From positions 372,001 to 436,000 of the forward strand of contig OAPG01000012.1 in NCBI GenBank assembly GCA_900208305.1: DNA of 64,000 nucleotides. Reading direction: 5' to 3'. The notes beneath the pieces are model-generated. The model was not told where the DNA came from. It was given only the letters and a program-made list of their open reading frames with translations, and made no database searches. A program made the position numbers and the translations under genes. Shown piece after piece: positions 39,053-50,606 of this stretch. Origin of the DNA: Melanopsichium pennsylvanicum. Lineage: Eukaryota; Basidiomycota; Ustilaginomycetes; Ustilaginales. Within the stretch, counting starts at the first letter, position 1. Each line of letters starts with the position of its first letter.

Positions 39053-39532
39053 GTTGAAGTGGGGCTGATATTACTGTTATATAATCCATCTGGTCTACAG
39101 AGAGTTAGCGAGCAGCTGCCGCCGAATATCACGATGTTGACCGCGAGGCCTAAATCCCACACCTCGTTGCTTCCTTTGTTGTCAGTGCCCTGCCTGTTCT
39201 TTCCAACCCAACACCTTCAAATCTGCGGCTTGATGGGCATGCTTTTATATGCGAAGTTCTCAAAAGTCTCTGCTTCTGCTTTCTTTCTCACGCCATCGAA
39301 GCGGCACGCCAAGCAAGCCAAGCAAGTTCAAGAGACAGCCTGAAGCTGATCATGGGATCGTATAGTTCTAGTGTTACAATTTATTTATCTTTGATTTTGA
39401 GGCCTCGATCCATGAAAGTGCGAGCAGACTGAACGAGTAACAGTCTGTAATGCCTCCAAAGCCAATGCATGGCCGAATGATAGTACATCCGAAAGTGAGC
39501 TTCCAACAGCCTGTTTGGCGCACAGGACCTAA
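39053..39532. other. Intergenic stretch between tRNA-Glu and RPB3
   Basis: 480 bases with no recognisable gene; the tRNA 5' flank and the RPB3 3' flank. Confidence 0.7.
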
Positions 39533-40774
39533 TCATTCCCAACCGGAAGCATAAGGATTCGCAGCTTGTCCCTGATACCCATTAATGTCGCCCATTCCCC
39601 TGTTGAATTCCATACCTCCATTCTGCCCCGTTCCTTGCCCACCATATGGATCGATCATACCATTCTCCATAACTCCTGCATCTCCACCCGGTTGTTCATC
39701 CAGCATGCTCAGCTCTTGCACGATTTGCGCCACCCTATACTCCAGCAAACCCAACCCTGTCTCCACAATCTCGGCTGGATGCATCGATCCACTTGCCTCT
39801 ACGTCAAAGTAGAATCTGTTGGCCTTCCTGTTGTAGTCGAACGGCGCACCTTCTTGTGGTGGCTCCTCCAGCTCTGCATTCGGCCCTTCAGGCCATTCCT
39901 GTTTTGCGTCGAACTCGTACCAGTATGTAGTGTGTCTCAGCGAGTTGTGAGGATCATATTCAAATCCGACCGCAGAGCAAGGCGACCACTTTGCATGTTC
40001 TTTGGCGAAACCTTTTCGAGCGATGCAGCGGATATGGAGTTCCTGACCCTTTGACATCTTTACTAGCATGATGGGAGGGATGGAGCCATCGTGACCGACA
40101 GGTCGGCCGAAGTCGGGGTGTTTGGGGGCTGCCGGCTCGGTCATAGCGTCGTCATCGTAGATGGTGGCATTCTCGATGGTATCCGAGCGAATAAGGTCAC
40201 GGGATGTGACTTCAAGGTTGCCACGAGTGGTACATCGCGCTCTTAATGTCAGCTCCACTGAGCATCTGTCGCAGCCGTCCTCACAGGCACAGTCCTACGA
40301 GCGTTGCGAATGGGTAAAAGTCGGTGGTGAAGAGGTAGTTGGTGGTGGTGGTGCAAGCGATGTAGATGGCGTGATGGTACGCAGAGGTTTGTTTGTGGTG
40401 AGAGCGTCGAAGGCAAAAAGTAAGATAGGAAAAGGGGGGAAAGTCAGTAAGGTTTGGCACAGAGCTAAGCAAATACAAGTCTGAGTCGGACAGAAACGTA
40501 CTCTGTGATCAACCAGAGCCTTGGCGCAGTCCATGCTGAGTAGGGGGACCATGCCGAGCCTATGCGCCAAGAACTCATCTGGAAGTACCGTTGTATTGTT
40601 CCTGATCTCCACCATGTCGATTGCTACTGTAGGAATATCGGCAATCATGATTCTTCTGAATGAGTTGGCGAACGAGAGATCGACATTCTCGAGTATAAAG
40701 TTGGCATGATCACGATTGAGTTGGCGCACGGTGATCTTTGGCCTTGATGGCGTTGCTTCATATTGACCATTCAT
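39533..40774 (-). CDS. RPB3: RNA polymerase II subunit Rpb3
   Basis: The alpha-like assembly subunit of nuclear RNA polymerase II, partner of Rpb11. Exon 1 40774-40502 (273 nt), intron with GTACGT donor and CGTAG acceptor, exon 2 40294-39533; 344 residues. The N-terminal dimerisation domain shows ANFILENVDLSFANSFRRIM and AHRLGMVPL. Right at the splice junction begins the zinc loop CACEDGCDRC (Cys 93, 95, 99 and 102, spacing CXCX3CX2C), identical in spacing to yeast Rpb3. Then come KMSKGQELHIRCIARKGFAK and EHAKWSPCSAVGFEYDP, diagnostic for the family. The Gly/Asn-rich C-terminal tail is usual. The exact family match across the junction confirms the splice. Confidence 0.97.
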
Positions 40775-41257
40775 TCTGTCTCGATATGTGCAACTACCTT
40801 GTGCCGACAGCGATTTATGAATCCAGAAAGAGGATCGAGTCGTGGGAAATGCGGAGCGATTTCGAACAGGCGCTATCGACCTAGAGATGCGATTTCGAGG
40901 ATGCTCGCAGACGGACAGATCGCGAGATGATCTGCGTCAGATTTCGGGCACAGGCGATTCCAACGAGAGTCCTGTGGAAGGGAATGGTGGGATGGTCAAG
41001 ACTTGCGAGGACGGAGGTAAGGAAGTCGGAGGGTGTTGTTGGCCTGCAAGGTTGAGATGTTCTCAACTGGCGACCCCTCGTGGAGAAGGACGCGTCACGT
41101 GCATCTGCGCTTTGTCGGTCTAACAAGCAGGATTTTTCTTGGCACCCGTGAGCCCTTCCTGCTTCGGAATCGCGGACTGTATTCGAAAATGATCACGACT
41201 GTTCTCATATAGGGCTCACTCGAAAGCTTGTTGCGAGGAAATCATCATGTATTAAGA
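40775..41257. other. Intergenic stretch between RPB3 and UPF2
   Basis: 483 bases between two minus-strand genes; RPB3 promoter and UPF2 3' flank. No gene is recognised. Confidence 0.7.
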
Positions 41258-44200
41258 TTAGAATCCATGAGAGGTCCAAATCTTGAAATCACCCGGAGCA
41301 AAAGCACCCGTCCGACCCCTGTTAGTGGCCGCATCATCCCTGCTCTGCTGTGGCTGTTGCTGAGTCTGCCTCCTCGAAAAGGTATTCAAGGGAGGCAGCC
41401 CCGAGGAATTCTGCTGATTTTCAGAATTTCTCTCGTAAGCGAGCACCAGCTGCTTAAGCTGCTTCCTCTCCGCCTCTTCCTTCAGCTGTTTTGACCTCGT
41501 GTTGATCGCAATCAACGACGTGCTCGGCACCTGCATTTCGTGCGTGACCTGCTTGGATCCCTTCTTGGAGAGCAAAGAGAAATTCATATGCGCACCATTG
41601 TCTCCAGGCTGTTCCACGGGCTTCCTCTTTATCGGCAGGCCGATTTCCGAGAGACCAGATGCAGAGGGATGTGCATGAGGGTGCGAGTGTGAGTGACCGT
41701 AACTCGCGTTTGTCGAGGAGAGACCGCCACGGGTGAAGAGGTGAGCGCTGCGAGAAAACGTCGATGAGTTGGCAGACGTGATTGAAGCTGGAGCGGCAGC
41801 AGAAGAGCCAAACTCGGCCATCATCTTTGCGAGCTCGCGGTCAAATTCGTCATCAGCCTCTTTGCGGATTGCGAGCTCTTCGTCTTGAAGATGACGGCTG
41901 ACTTCAGGCTCTTCGTCTGTGTCATTGTCTTCTGATGGCGAATCCGAACCAGAGTGTCCCGATGGAGATGCGTTCGAGTCTTCAGATGAAGAGGAGCCGG
42001 ATGATGTTGAGGAGGAGGAGGATGAAGTGGCAGAAGAGCCATCGCTGCCAGATGCATTGACTGCATTCCTCGCGTGACGACGCTTCTCGCCGCCATTAGC
42101 GGTCTGACCATCACCCCTCGCAACACCTCGCCCGTCGTCCTCATCATCGCTCTCGTCATGGACCCCAGCTTGCGCCTTGATCTGCCTGTTTGTATCCATC
42201 ATCTCCTCCAAAGCTACTGCTGCCTCTGCAAACGACTTTTTGAACTTCAAACCCGGTCTCAACGTCTCCAGCGTTTCGGTGAGCATGAAATCCACATCCA
42301 TCGGCAATGGCTGCTTCTTGCACAGCACATACACGTTGAAGAATACCAGAAAATCGTCCAACTTCTTCTTCAGCGACCCTCTATCGAAGCAGACACCACA
42401 TGTGTCCAGCAGGGTGCAGATCAATCGAATCCTAAAATAGTCGTCGGGCGCATCCAGCGGCGCTACCTGCCCGGGCCAAGGGCGACCGTTGAGATGACCA
42501 AACGTGGCAAGTGACCAGAGCTGTTCGAAGATGATGCCGCCATTGATAAGACGGTAATTGTAAAGCTCGCCGAGATAGCAAACGGTAGCAACACGGCGCT
42601 GGTTATGGTTGAAGATATTCTCTTCCGTGCCGATGCGGACGTTTTCAAGCACTTGATCGATGACTTCGACTGCGAAAGCAGGGTGGAATCGGTCGAGCTC
42701 GTACACGAGAATTGCGAGAAGATGGATATTGGAGTATCGAATCTTCCAGGACCGAGTGAAGACATCTTTCAGCCATCCAGACACCTCTGGGTTATCCCAA
42801 GGGAGCTTGCGAAGCTGAACAACTACGCTGTCGACCGTCTTCTTCTGTAGGACGTTGTGAACGAGGTGTCGGATGTAGAGCTCCATCGGCTCACGCACTT
42901 TCTGCTCGATGGCTTTGCGCTTGGGCGGGTTACATTGATAGTAGGCGTTGTTGAGCATGAGCAACTGTCGAGAGTCCAAATTCGTCGCAGCGCGCTTGCG
43001 ACGAAGCATGTCGAGCATGCTACGCATCTTCGCCGATGTCTCCTCCGTACGCAGCAGATACCTTCCGCATCCCTCCAGTAAATAGGCGAGCATTTCGATG
43101 TTGGGTCCCGAAAAGTCCTCGAGGCACGTCTTGAAGCAGTGGAAGATGGCGTGTGTCGGTGTTATCTTGAACTTGGTGAGTTCAGAGATGAAGCGAGCGT
43201 TCTTGGCTCGTGTTTCTGTAAGGTCGACGTTCTTCCTACGCTGCAGATAGCGGAACTCGTCTTCTAGCGGGGCAGTGAGACCAGCGCCAATATCGGGCAT
43301 GTACTTGTTGAGCGTGGCGGCAAGGCGGGCATAGTACGGTGCCAAGTCGATTCGATTGCGGGGAAGAGAAGCGAGGTGCTTGACTAGCTTTCTGCGGGCT
43401 GGCTTGGTGGCGATGAAAGCAAAGTCAACAGCGGCGCTGTCGATCATGCTGCGATTGGTCATATCCGGTAGCAATGCCATGAGACTTGCAAGCTGCGCTG
43501 CCGGCCCAGCATTCATGGGTTCGTCAACTGGGTCAGTGTCGAGCTGGGGTGAGCTGGACGCTGAGCCTGCTGCAGCAGCGCCTGCCTCTGCAACCTCGTC
43601 ACTGTCAGTCTCGTCGACCTTCGCAGCAGTACTTGGCACCGCTGCGATGCCAGTAGTCTGGGCTAAAATAGCATGTGGAATGATGTCACCAATATCAAGA
43701 AGGTTCTCGTAGAACTTTTGCGTGTCCTGATCTTCCCAAGGGCTTTGATCTGACGCAAATTCTTCGTCCGCACGCTCGAAAGCGGATTTGGAGTCAAGAT
43801 TAACACCCAATGCAGCAGTAATGCTGGCGGACGCCGAAGATTCGAGTTGGGGCATAGGCACGTTAAGAAGCTCGGAGAGAATTCGCCCCCAGCCTCGAAC
43901 GCGCTCGAAGCTTTTGGTCATGCGTTCATAGTTCTGCTGTCGATCTTCGAAAATCTCACCAGAGCGAATGTATGCTTCATGATTCCTGCGATCCTGGTCC
44001 TGCAGCCTTTGATGCTCCTTGACGATGCGACGTGCGAGCGTTGAAAAGTAGGTCTCGAAGAGCTTGCGGAACTTTGTTTGCATGACCGACGATACCAGAG
44101 GCGCGATGGAAGGATTTAGCGGTTCAATGTCGTTCATGTCCACGTCATCGCCGAGTGTCATGGAAGACGCTTTTTCGGATAGCGTTGAAGCGACATCGGC

Positions 44201-44938
44201 TGCTGCTACAGGTGAAAGCATGGATTGGCCCAGTCCCTTAAGGATGGCAATCACCAGCGGAACATTGGAGTGTTCCTTGTCGGTAGCAAGTAAATTTTTT
44301 AACAAATTCAAGAGCCATGGTGCGCCGGTGTTATCCTGAGAGTGGCCGACTGCCTCGACCAGAGCCAGCTCTGCTGTGACACGAAGCAAAGGCTTCTGGC
44401 GCGAAACTCTGGCAGCTTCATCGCGTTCCTTTTGCTCTGCTGTGGAGCTTTGAAGTGCATTCTTGCTTGCTGGAGCCAATGCCTGTTCGAGGGCATTGGT
44501 AAGAGGGGAACCGAAAGCATGACCGCCAAATCGGACCTGAAACGCAGAGACAATTTCGGCGGCCGCAAAGCAGTCTTTTGCGGTCGTACACCTTGCCAAG
44601 CCCTCGGACACAGCTTGAATGAGCTCCTGAAGGTACTTCTCGAGGTTGAGAAGAGGCAGATCTTTGAGGAGCTGATCGCGGGCATCTTGTCCAATGCTCT
44701 GCTTGACTCGTTTAAGGTAGGCTGTATTCTTCTTGAGATTAGAGTCGAGTGTATTTGGAATGCGTGTGGGCCCCGACTTCCAGACTTGGAGATTGGCGAC
44801 TCGGAGTTGACGACGCTTCTGTTCGCGTTGATTGTAGAGGGCTTGCACTTGCGATTCGTCCTTTGCAGGTGCTGTTGAGGCAGAGGTCGAAAATTTGTCG
44901 GTGGCGGCGACTGAAGCGCCACTTATGGCGAGTGCCAT
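41258..44938 (-). CDS. UPF2: Nonsense-mediated mRNA decay factor Upf2
   Basis: An intronless frame of 1226 residues. Upf2 bridges Upf1 and Upf3 in surveillance of premature stop codons. It has the three MIF4G-type helical repeats, roughly residues 45-290 (VWKSGPTRIPNTLDSNLKKN), 490-680 (PYYARLAATLNKYMPDIG; EMLAYLLEGCGRYLLRTEE) and 680-900 (PMELYIRHLVHNVLQKKTVD; VATVCYLGELYNYRLI; RLICTLLDTCGVCFDRGSLK). A long acidic, Ser-rich linker leads to the Upf1-binding segment near 1015-1045 (EELAIRKEADDEFDRELAKM). Length lies between yeast and human Upf2. The presence of UPF2 agrees with a spliceosomal, intron-bearing genome. Confidence 0.96.
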   Translation of the reverse strand: MALAISGASVAATDKFSTSASTAPAKDESQVQALYNQREQKRRQLRVANLQVWKSGPTRIPNTLDSNLKKNTAYLKRVKQSIGQDARDQLLKDLPLLNLEKYLQELIQAVSEGLARCTTAKDCFAAAEIVSAFQVRFGGHAFGSPLTNALEQALAPASKNALQSSTAEQKERDEAARVSRQKPLLRVTAELALVEAVGHSQDNTGAPWLLNLLKNLLATDKEHSNVPLVIAILKGLGQSMLSPVAAADVASTLSEKASSMTLGDDVDMNDIEPLNPSIAPLVSSVMQTKFRKLFETYFSTLARRIVKEHQRLQDQDRRNHEAYIRSGEIFEDRQQNYERMTKSFERVRGWGRILSELLNVPMPQLESSASASITAALGVNLDSKSAFERADEEFASDQSPWEDQDTQKFYENLLDIGDIIPHAILAQTTGIAAVPSTAAKVDETDSDEVAEAGAAAAGSASSSPQLDTDPVDEPMNAGPAAQLASLMALLPDMTNRSMIDSAAVDFAFIATKPARRKLVKHLASLPRNRIDLAPYYARLAATLNKYMPDIGAGLTAPLEDEFRYLQRRKNVDLTETRAKNARFISELTKFKITPTHAIFHCFKTCLEDFSGPNIEMLAYLLEGCGRYLLRTEETSAKMRSMLDMLRRKRAATNLDSRQLLMLNNAYYQCNPPKRKAIEQKVREPMELYIRHLVHNVLQKKTVDSVVVQLRKLPWDNPEVSGWLKDVFTRSWKIRYSNIHLLAILVYELDRFHPAFAVEVIDQVLENVRIGTEENIFNHNQRRVATVCYLGELYNYRLINGGIIFEQLWSLATFGHLNGRPWPGQVAPLDAPDDYFRIRLICTLLDTCGVCFDRGSLKKKLDDFLVFFNVYVLCKKQPLPMDVDFMLTETLETLRPGLKFKKSFAEAAVALEEMMDTNRQIKAQAGVHDESDDEDDGRGVARGDGQTANGGEKRRHARNAVNASGSDGSSATSSSSSSTSSGSSSSEDSNASPSGHSGSDSPSEDNDTDEEPEVSRHLQDEELAIRKEADDEFDRELAKMMAEFGSSAAAPASITSANSSTFSRSAHLFTRGGLSSTNASYGHSHSHPHAHPSASGLSEIGLPIKRKPVEQPGDNGAHMNFSLLSKKGSKQVTHEMQVPSTSLIAINTRSKQLKEEAERKQLKQLVLAYERNSENQQNSSGLPPLNTFSRRQTQQQPQQSRDDAATNRGRTGAFAPGDFKIWTSHGF

Positions 44939-45859
44939 GAGCTATGACACACGCGTGAGGTGCGCGTGCGTTGAATATAATTATGACTCTAGCATGTGCT
45001 GGTATGTCTCGTTCGCTGTGAATGAGTGCCGATGGCAGAGAAAAGCATGTAAATGCTCACTGAAAACCCCTGCATGTGGCAGGTTGGCGTCTTGAGACCA
45101 GTCGATCAGGAATGAACCTACGTCTGAAAGTGACTCGATTGAATCAGCTTGTCAACTGAAACGAGTGCTGAGCACACGAAGCAAAGAGTGTACTGTTAGG
45201 ATATGACAAACCTCAAATCTTTCCACTTGGGCTCTCACTGTGTGTGGCTCATCTCCCGGTATCCGCAAATCCAACTACTCAGGGTCCACCCCAGAACCCG
45301 ATCTAACAAGCAGATGAAAGCTCTAGCAAGCTTAACATCTTTAAAAAAATGTGCGGATTTTGAAGCACGGCTATGAATTATACTTCCATGTGGCAGTGAC
45401 TGCCGTCAGTGTGTCAGCGTCCGCACCGTAAATTCTAAAATTCAGAACTCGGTTTAGACTTAGCCGGCTGCAAAGCGTTGGGACATGAAAGGATTGCACT
45501 TAAGTTCGAGCACCCACCGGCAAATTTAGCCACGTCGATGACCGGAACAAGTTTGAGCTTTCTTCTGCCGAATCCAAAAAAAAGGAACAATTGTGGCTCG
45601 AGCCAACGCAGCATGGCATTTCGTGGATCGGTAAAGTCGAGACTACCTTTCTGTGAACGACGTACTTCTCTAACCCCGAGGTAGCTACACAAGCAATGGC
45701 AGGGTATCAGTTGGTCCGGATTGACAAGGCCAGCTGATTTAATTACCAGAGTATAGCCAGCCTCACTGGGCAGCGTATAATACAATTCAGTCTGGGTACC
45801 ATGTTATCTTGTTCATTCTCCACTTCCACCAACCCGAATCTCTTTCGCGAAACTACAAC
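44939..45859. other. Divergent intergenic region, UPF2 / enone reductase
   Basis: 921 bases between two ATGs. No gene is supported; the frame at 45435-45785 on the minus strand begins at TTG and has no features. No repeat of note. Confidence 0.65.
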
Positions 45860-46951
45860 ATGTCCTTGACCATCCCCTCCCAGCAGACCCAGATTGTTCT
45901 TCGCGAGCGTCCCACAGCCGCCATAAAGGACACCATTGGCTCTCCCGATTCCACCTACGAGAAGCGCACCGTCCCCGTACCTCAAGAATCCGAGCTCAAC
46001 GATGGCGAAGTTCTGGTCCGTGTCGAGTATGTCTCCCTCGACCCCGCCATGCGTGGCTGGCTCCGCGATGCCCGCTCCTACTTGCCCCCCGTCCAGATTG
46101 GCGAAGTCATGCGTGCAGGTGCCGTTGGAGTCGTTGTAGCTTCCAAGTATGCCGGTCTTAGCAAAGGTGACCACGTCTCTGGTACCCTTGGCTGGCAGCA
46201 GTACGCACGCGTGCCCGGAAAGAGCGTCGAGAAGCGTCAGATCAAACAAGGTGGCTCGGTGCTCGACTATCTTGGTCCTCTAGGCATGTCTGGTCAGACC
46301 GCCTACTGGGGTATGTTGGACGTCGCCGCTGTCAAGGAGGGTGATGTGGTCGTTGTCACCGGTGCAGCTGGTAGTGTTGGTTCTATCGCTGTTCAGCTGG
46401 CTAAGCTCAAGGGCTGCAAGGTCATCGCCGTTGCTGGTGCAGATGATAAGTGCGAATGGCTCAAGTCTTCCCTCGGTGCCGATGAGGCTCTCAACTACAA
46501 AGCTCCAAATTTCAAAAAGACCTACAAGGAGCTCGTCACCAAGAAATACGGCTACATTGACGCCATCTTCGAGAACGTTGGCGGCGAGATTCTCGATATG
46601 TCCCTACTCTGCATGAAGCCTCATGCTCGTATTGCCCTCTGTGGTGCCATCTCGGACTACAACAACCCCAAGCCCGACGGTCTCAAGAACTACCAGACCA
46701 TCATCGCCATGCGCATCAAGCTGCAGGGCTTCATCGTCTTTGATTATGCCAAGAGGTACACTGAGGCTGAGGACAACATGACCCAGTGGATGAAGGAAGG
46801 CAAACTGGCCAGAAAGTTCCACATTGTAGGCGAGGAGCTCGATGCCAAGGCAAGGCAACAGGGTCAGAGTCTCGAGCAATGCCCCAAGGCTTTGAACGAT
46901 CTTTTTGCTGGCAAGAATGTTGGAAAGATGGTCGTCAAGATTGCTCCTTAG
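45860..46951 (+). CDS. NADP-dependent enone/alkenal reductase (zinc-free MDR, PTGR-like)
   Basis: 363 residues from ATG 45860 (MSLTIPSQQTQ); the open frame begins earlier at a TTG that is not used. It belongs to the zinc-independent medium-chain dehydrogenases that reduce C=C bonds in enals and enones (leukotriene B4 12-hydroxydehydrogenase / prostaglandin reductase type). Seen: the N-terminal PxR-like region with VEYVSLDPAMRGWLRD, the nucleotide-binding loop VTGAAGSVGSIAVQLAKLKG (TGAAGSVGS at 167-175), then YIDAIFENVGGEILD and the late LQGFIVFDYAKRY, ending GKMVVKIAP. No catalytic zinc ligands. Likely cytosolic and a detoxifying enzyme; the exact substrate is open. Confidence 0.92.
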   Translation: MSLTIPSQQTQIVLRERPTAAIKDTIGSPDSTYEKRTVPVPQESELNDGEVLVRVEYVSLDPAMRGWLRDARSYLPPVQIGEVMRAGAVGVVVASKYAGLSKGDHVSGTLGWQQYARVPGKSVEKRQIKQGGSVLDYLGPLGMSGQTAYWGMLDVAAVKEGDVVVVTGAAGSVGSIAVQLAKLKGCKVIAVAGADDKCEWLKSSLGADEALNYKAPNFKKTYKELVTKKYGYIDAIFENVGGEILDMSLLCMKPHARIALCGAISDYNNPKPDGLKNYQTIIAMRIKLQGFIVFDYAKRYTEAEDNMTQWMKEGKLARKFHIVGEELDAKARQQGQSLEQCPKALNDLFAGKNVGKMVVKIAP

Positions 46952-47392
46952 GCGATTTTTTAGGGAAGGATAAGCGAACACTGTAACACCAGCTCAGAAA
47001 TTACCAATCGTACTCGAAGTAGTGAAAACCTATACAAACTGTGAGAACAACTGGTGTATTGCTCCGATGAGACTGTTTGAAAGAGCAAAGGTGCAGGCAA
47101 ACACGATGTCCGACGCAAACAGTCACGTATTATTGAGCAGAATGTCATCGAGCAATGGTATCGAGCAATGGTATCGAGATTTAAAAATCGAGGTACGAAA
47201 GGGCCATCTCGCCACTGATGTGGCAGAATGAAGAAGCGAATGGAAGCATACAGTAAATTTACAGTAAGGAAGGTGGGAATTTAAAAAAAAAAAAAAATTC
47301 GACTCAAGAGAAAGGAGAAATTGTGACTCTAAAAAATCCTATCAGAAAAGTGATGCACTGAAAAGTCTTTTTACGATACTGAAGACTATTTC
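46952..47392. other. Convergent 3' intergenic stretch
   Basis: 441 bases between the stop codons of the reductase (+) and the 1051-residue gene (-). Holds a 13-bp tandem repeat and an A-run near 47283-47296. Confidence 0.75.
47147..47178 (+). repeat. 13-bp tandem repeat (2.5 copies)
   Basis: Unit ATCGAGCAATGGT repeated at 47147-47159 and 47160-47172, with a partial third copy ATCGAG. Confidence 0.9.
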
Positions 47393-50300
47393 CTACTCGC
47401 CGCTGCCGGCGCTTGATACGGGACTCAAAATGGTAGACTTTGTCTTCCTCGGACTCCTGTGAATTTCCCAACCTCTGCTTGGCCCTGCTCCACCTAGATT
47501 TGCCATAGACCTCTTGCTCTTGAGCGGGCTTCCCCCACTTCCTGGACTCAACAGCAAATTGGGCCTACTTGAATTCTTGCGAACTTTCTTGGTAGGACTT
47601 GATGGAGTTACTCCTACTGTAGACCCCGGCGACTCCATATCATCATCTGATCCTCCACCCATCATTTGCGTTGTCCCTGTAACATTGCTCGTCGTTCTCG
47701 TCCTGACCGAACTGTCATCGTCAAAGTCATCATCTTCCCCAGAACTATTCCCGAATCCACGCAACGGCACTTTGTACGATCCTGAAGGTGCAACTGCCGA
47801 GCAAATCTCATCAGCATCGTCCATACCGTAGTTGACAAATGCGAGCTTTGAAAAAGAAAAGCCTCCACCACTAGACGAGCCAGCGGCAAGAGCGCTCGAG
47901 GTGGGAGATTTGGATTTACCAGGCGAGCTGTTCGAACGTGAAGATGAGGCAGACTGGTGGGAGATGGTGCGCGCTCGAGTGGGCGATGCGGATGTGGTCA
48001 GCTCAATGGAGAAACCACCGGATCCAATCGTACTGGACTTAGACTTTATTGCACCGCTCCCTGAAGCAGAGCTGCTGGAGCTACAAGAGGTGGAGCCGGT
48101 ACTGCTACCACCAGGCACAGAAAATGAAGCTGTGGTGGTGATCCTTCGGTTTGAAGCGATCTTCCTCAGACCTGGCGCTAGTGGTTTTCCCGTTGGCAAG
48201 GGGGGCAGAGCTCCACTTGCTCCCGCCAGTGAACTTCTCAAGTGAGGAGTGGACTTCATCTTTGCCGGAGACCTCGGTGGGCTCAACGGAGCTGAGAGGG
48301 TACTTGGCATCTTCCTGGTCGTAGTTTGCTGTCCAGAAGGTCCGGCCTGCTTGGGAATCTGCTTGGCTAAATTCGCGTTTTGTATCTGCAAGAACTGTAG
48401 TTGTTGCTGTTGCAGTTGGCGCATCCTTGTTTGCTGCATTGCCAGGTGCTCTCGAGAAGCATCGGCAGGGGCGGATCGCGGAGTGGTCGCTGCAGGTGGG
48501 ATGAGTGTACCATTACCACCCATGAGCCTGGATGGTTCGAGATTTGTGGGCACCTGTTGCTGTTGTTGAAATGGATTTTGGAGTTGCATCGGGTTGCAAG
48601 CTATCTGGCTTGCTAGCGATGGACCGGACTCGGAAGTCCTCAGTGCTTGAGCATGACTTGCTCTCCTTGGGGGTAGCAGCATTTGGTCACCAGCGCCGAG
48701 GTGAGCAGCAGTCACCATACCGCTAGAGTTTACGGGCATTCCGTAAATTACAGCACGCTGATCGCCCGCAGAGGGACCGCTGATGCTGTTGTGACGAGGC
48801 GGCGGGTACACGGAAGTGTATCCAGACAAGTCTTGAGAGCCGAGGTTGCCTTGGCCCGCAAACAAGGTGGTGTCATGTTGGTGAAGGAACTGAGGGGTGA
48901 AAACACCCTGCTGTTGTGGCACTTGCTGTTGAGACTGCGCTTGTTGTGCCTGATGAGTGAGGTGAAGATTCGAAAATTGGTTCTGGATCGAAGGTGCGAA
49001 GCTTGCAGAATCGGCAGACAGTGGCATACCAGGGACACGAGGATCGAGGTTTGTACCGCCATACCCCGGCATCTGAACCGTTAGATAGCCTTGCGTATTG
49101 AAGTGATAAGCACCACCACCAGCCATGCTAATGGGGCCTGGTTGCAAAGGATGCTGCGGCGTGATGGGCGTTGGCAGCCCAGTAGATCCTACGCTGAGCT
49201 TACGCGGAGAGTTGCCTTCCATACCATACATCAACGCGGCCTGCACAGCCTTCGCCGCGCGCTCGCTCGCTTCCTGGCCGGCGAACTGTTGCGATGGTGT
49301 GACAAAGTCTTGGTAGACGCCCAAGCGTGCTGCTTGTTGGGCTACGTGAATCTGATGCAGCTGCGCAAGCCTTTTGCGCTGGTCTTCGGTCATTTTCTCG
49401 GGGTCAATCTGGGTATCAGTCGGGTTGTTAATCGTGACTGTACGACCGGGCCCAACTTCGATGGTCTGATCAGAAACGCTCGTTGCGCCGTCGACGTTAG
49501 CAGGCACTGCAACGGGTGTTGGGGCAGAAAGGTCACGCTGGACAGCACGGCGTTGGAACAGCGCTGAGGATTGGGCGACATTCGTGTTCCCCGCTAACTC
49601 TGTGAAGACGGGCAGGCCGTCCTTGCCGATGACGGTCTCTTTGCTGGTCACAGCCGTATCGCGAGCGGGGCTGCTGATGGAGCCGGACTGAGGTCCGAGC
49701 TCAAGTCCGAGAGCATTAGATTCTTCGGGTATGCGATCTTGCGGGTAGCCAATGTCGATGAGGTAGTCATTGATCAAGCTCTGAGTCCCTGCAGCCTCAA
49801 GGACTGGATCATCTCTTTGTAGATGAGGAGCAGAAATGCATGAGCGCAGAGCACGCGCTGGTGCGCCGAGCAGGCCCACACTTTCGCTCGTATTAGGCGA
49901 TTCCGAAGGATAGAGATTTTCAAACGAAACAACAGGGTTCGATGCGCCAGGTGAGCCGGATGGCTCGGAGTGCTCAACATTGATAGCAAAGCTAGGGAGA
50001 TTGAGGCCTCTGCGTGAAGATTTGAGCGCCGGTATCTGCGTTTGACCGTACCAAATTCCCTCAGGTGAGTCGATGTCGGAGTCGATGAGACCACTGGTGA
50101 TCTCCGGACCATGATTCCAACCGGGGAGGTTGATGGTCGTGCCCGTGTAAGGACTGCTGGAGTTTGAGGCGGTGTCGTTGAAGAAGTCATCGACGTGCAG
50201 AGTCTCAGTGAACGTTTCCTTTAGGTCTGTGCTTTCAAAAAACATGACTGTAAATTCAGGTCAGAGTCGGATGGTATTATTGTGCTGCAGATTGCGTCGA

Positions 50301-50606
50301 CTTACCAATCGAGTGCTCGGCCAAATTGGAGAGATAGTCGTCAGCGTTACTCAAGCCCATCATCTTGGCTTCTTCCGGGTTTGTCCAAGTCATTACAGGT
50401 GGTGAAATAATATCAAAGCCATCGGTGAGGCTGGCGAAGCTGTTCTGACGATGGATGCTGTCGTGCACAGCGAGGCCGGTGAAGCCTTTGGGCGTATTAT
50501 CGGTGTTGAACCAGTCTGCGACGCTGTCAGATCGGATGAGGTTGTTATATGAGTTATGACGGCTGCCGAGCGACTTTCCTGTAGCCGTGACTACGCTACT
50601 CGCCAT
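47393..50606 (-). CDS. Large disordered protein, probable regulator, two exons
   Basis: Exon 1 50606-50306 (301 nt), intron with GTAAGT donor and TACAG acceptor, exon 2 50247-47393; phase 1; 1051 residues. I do not recognise a named family. The N-terminus MASSVVTATGKSLGSRHNSY is followed by a conserved-looking stretch WTNPEEAKMMGLSNADDYL and, across the splice, FFESTDLKETFTETLHVDDF. The middle is Gln/Ser/Pro-rich with Gln runs. Near 900 comes an ordered block, KLAFVNYGMDDADEICSAVA then PSGSYKVPLRGF, then an acidic stretch and a basic, Ser/Pro-rich C-terminus with KSKRSMANL and SPRKTKS. I have a vague sense that the ordered block occurs in fungal regulators, but I cannot name one. It is preceded by an unusually long empty upstream region. 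A nuclear regulator is inference. Confidence 0.72.

Noticed and set aside
45435..45785. A 116-codon minus-strand frame between UPF2 and the reductase
   Set aside because: Begins at TTG and shows no conserved motif; it lies in the expected promoter region.
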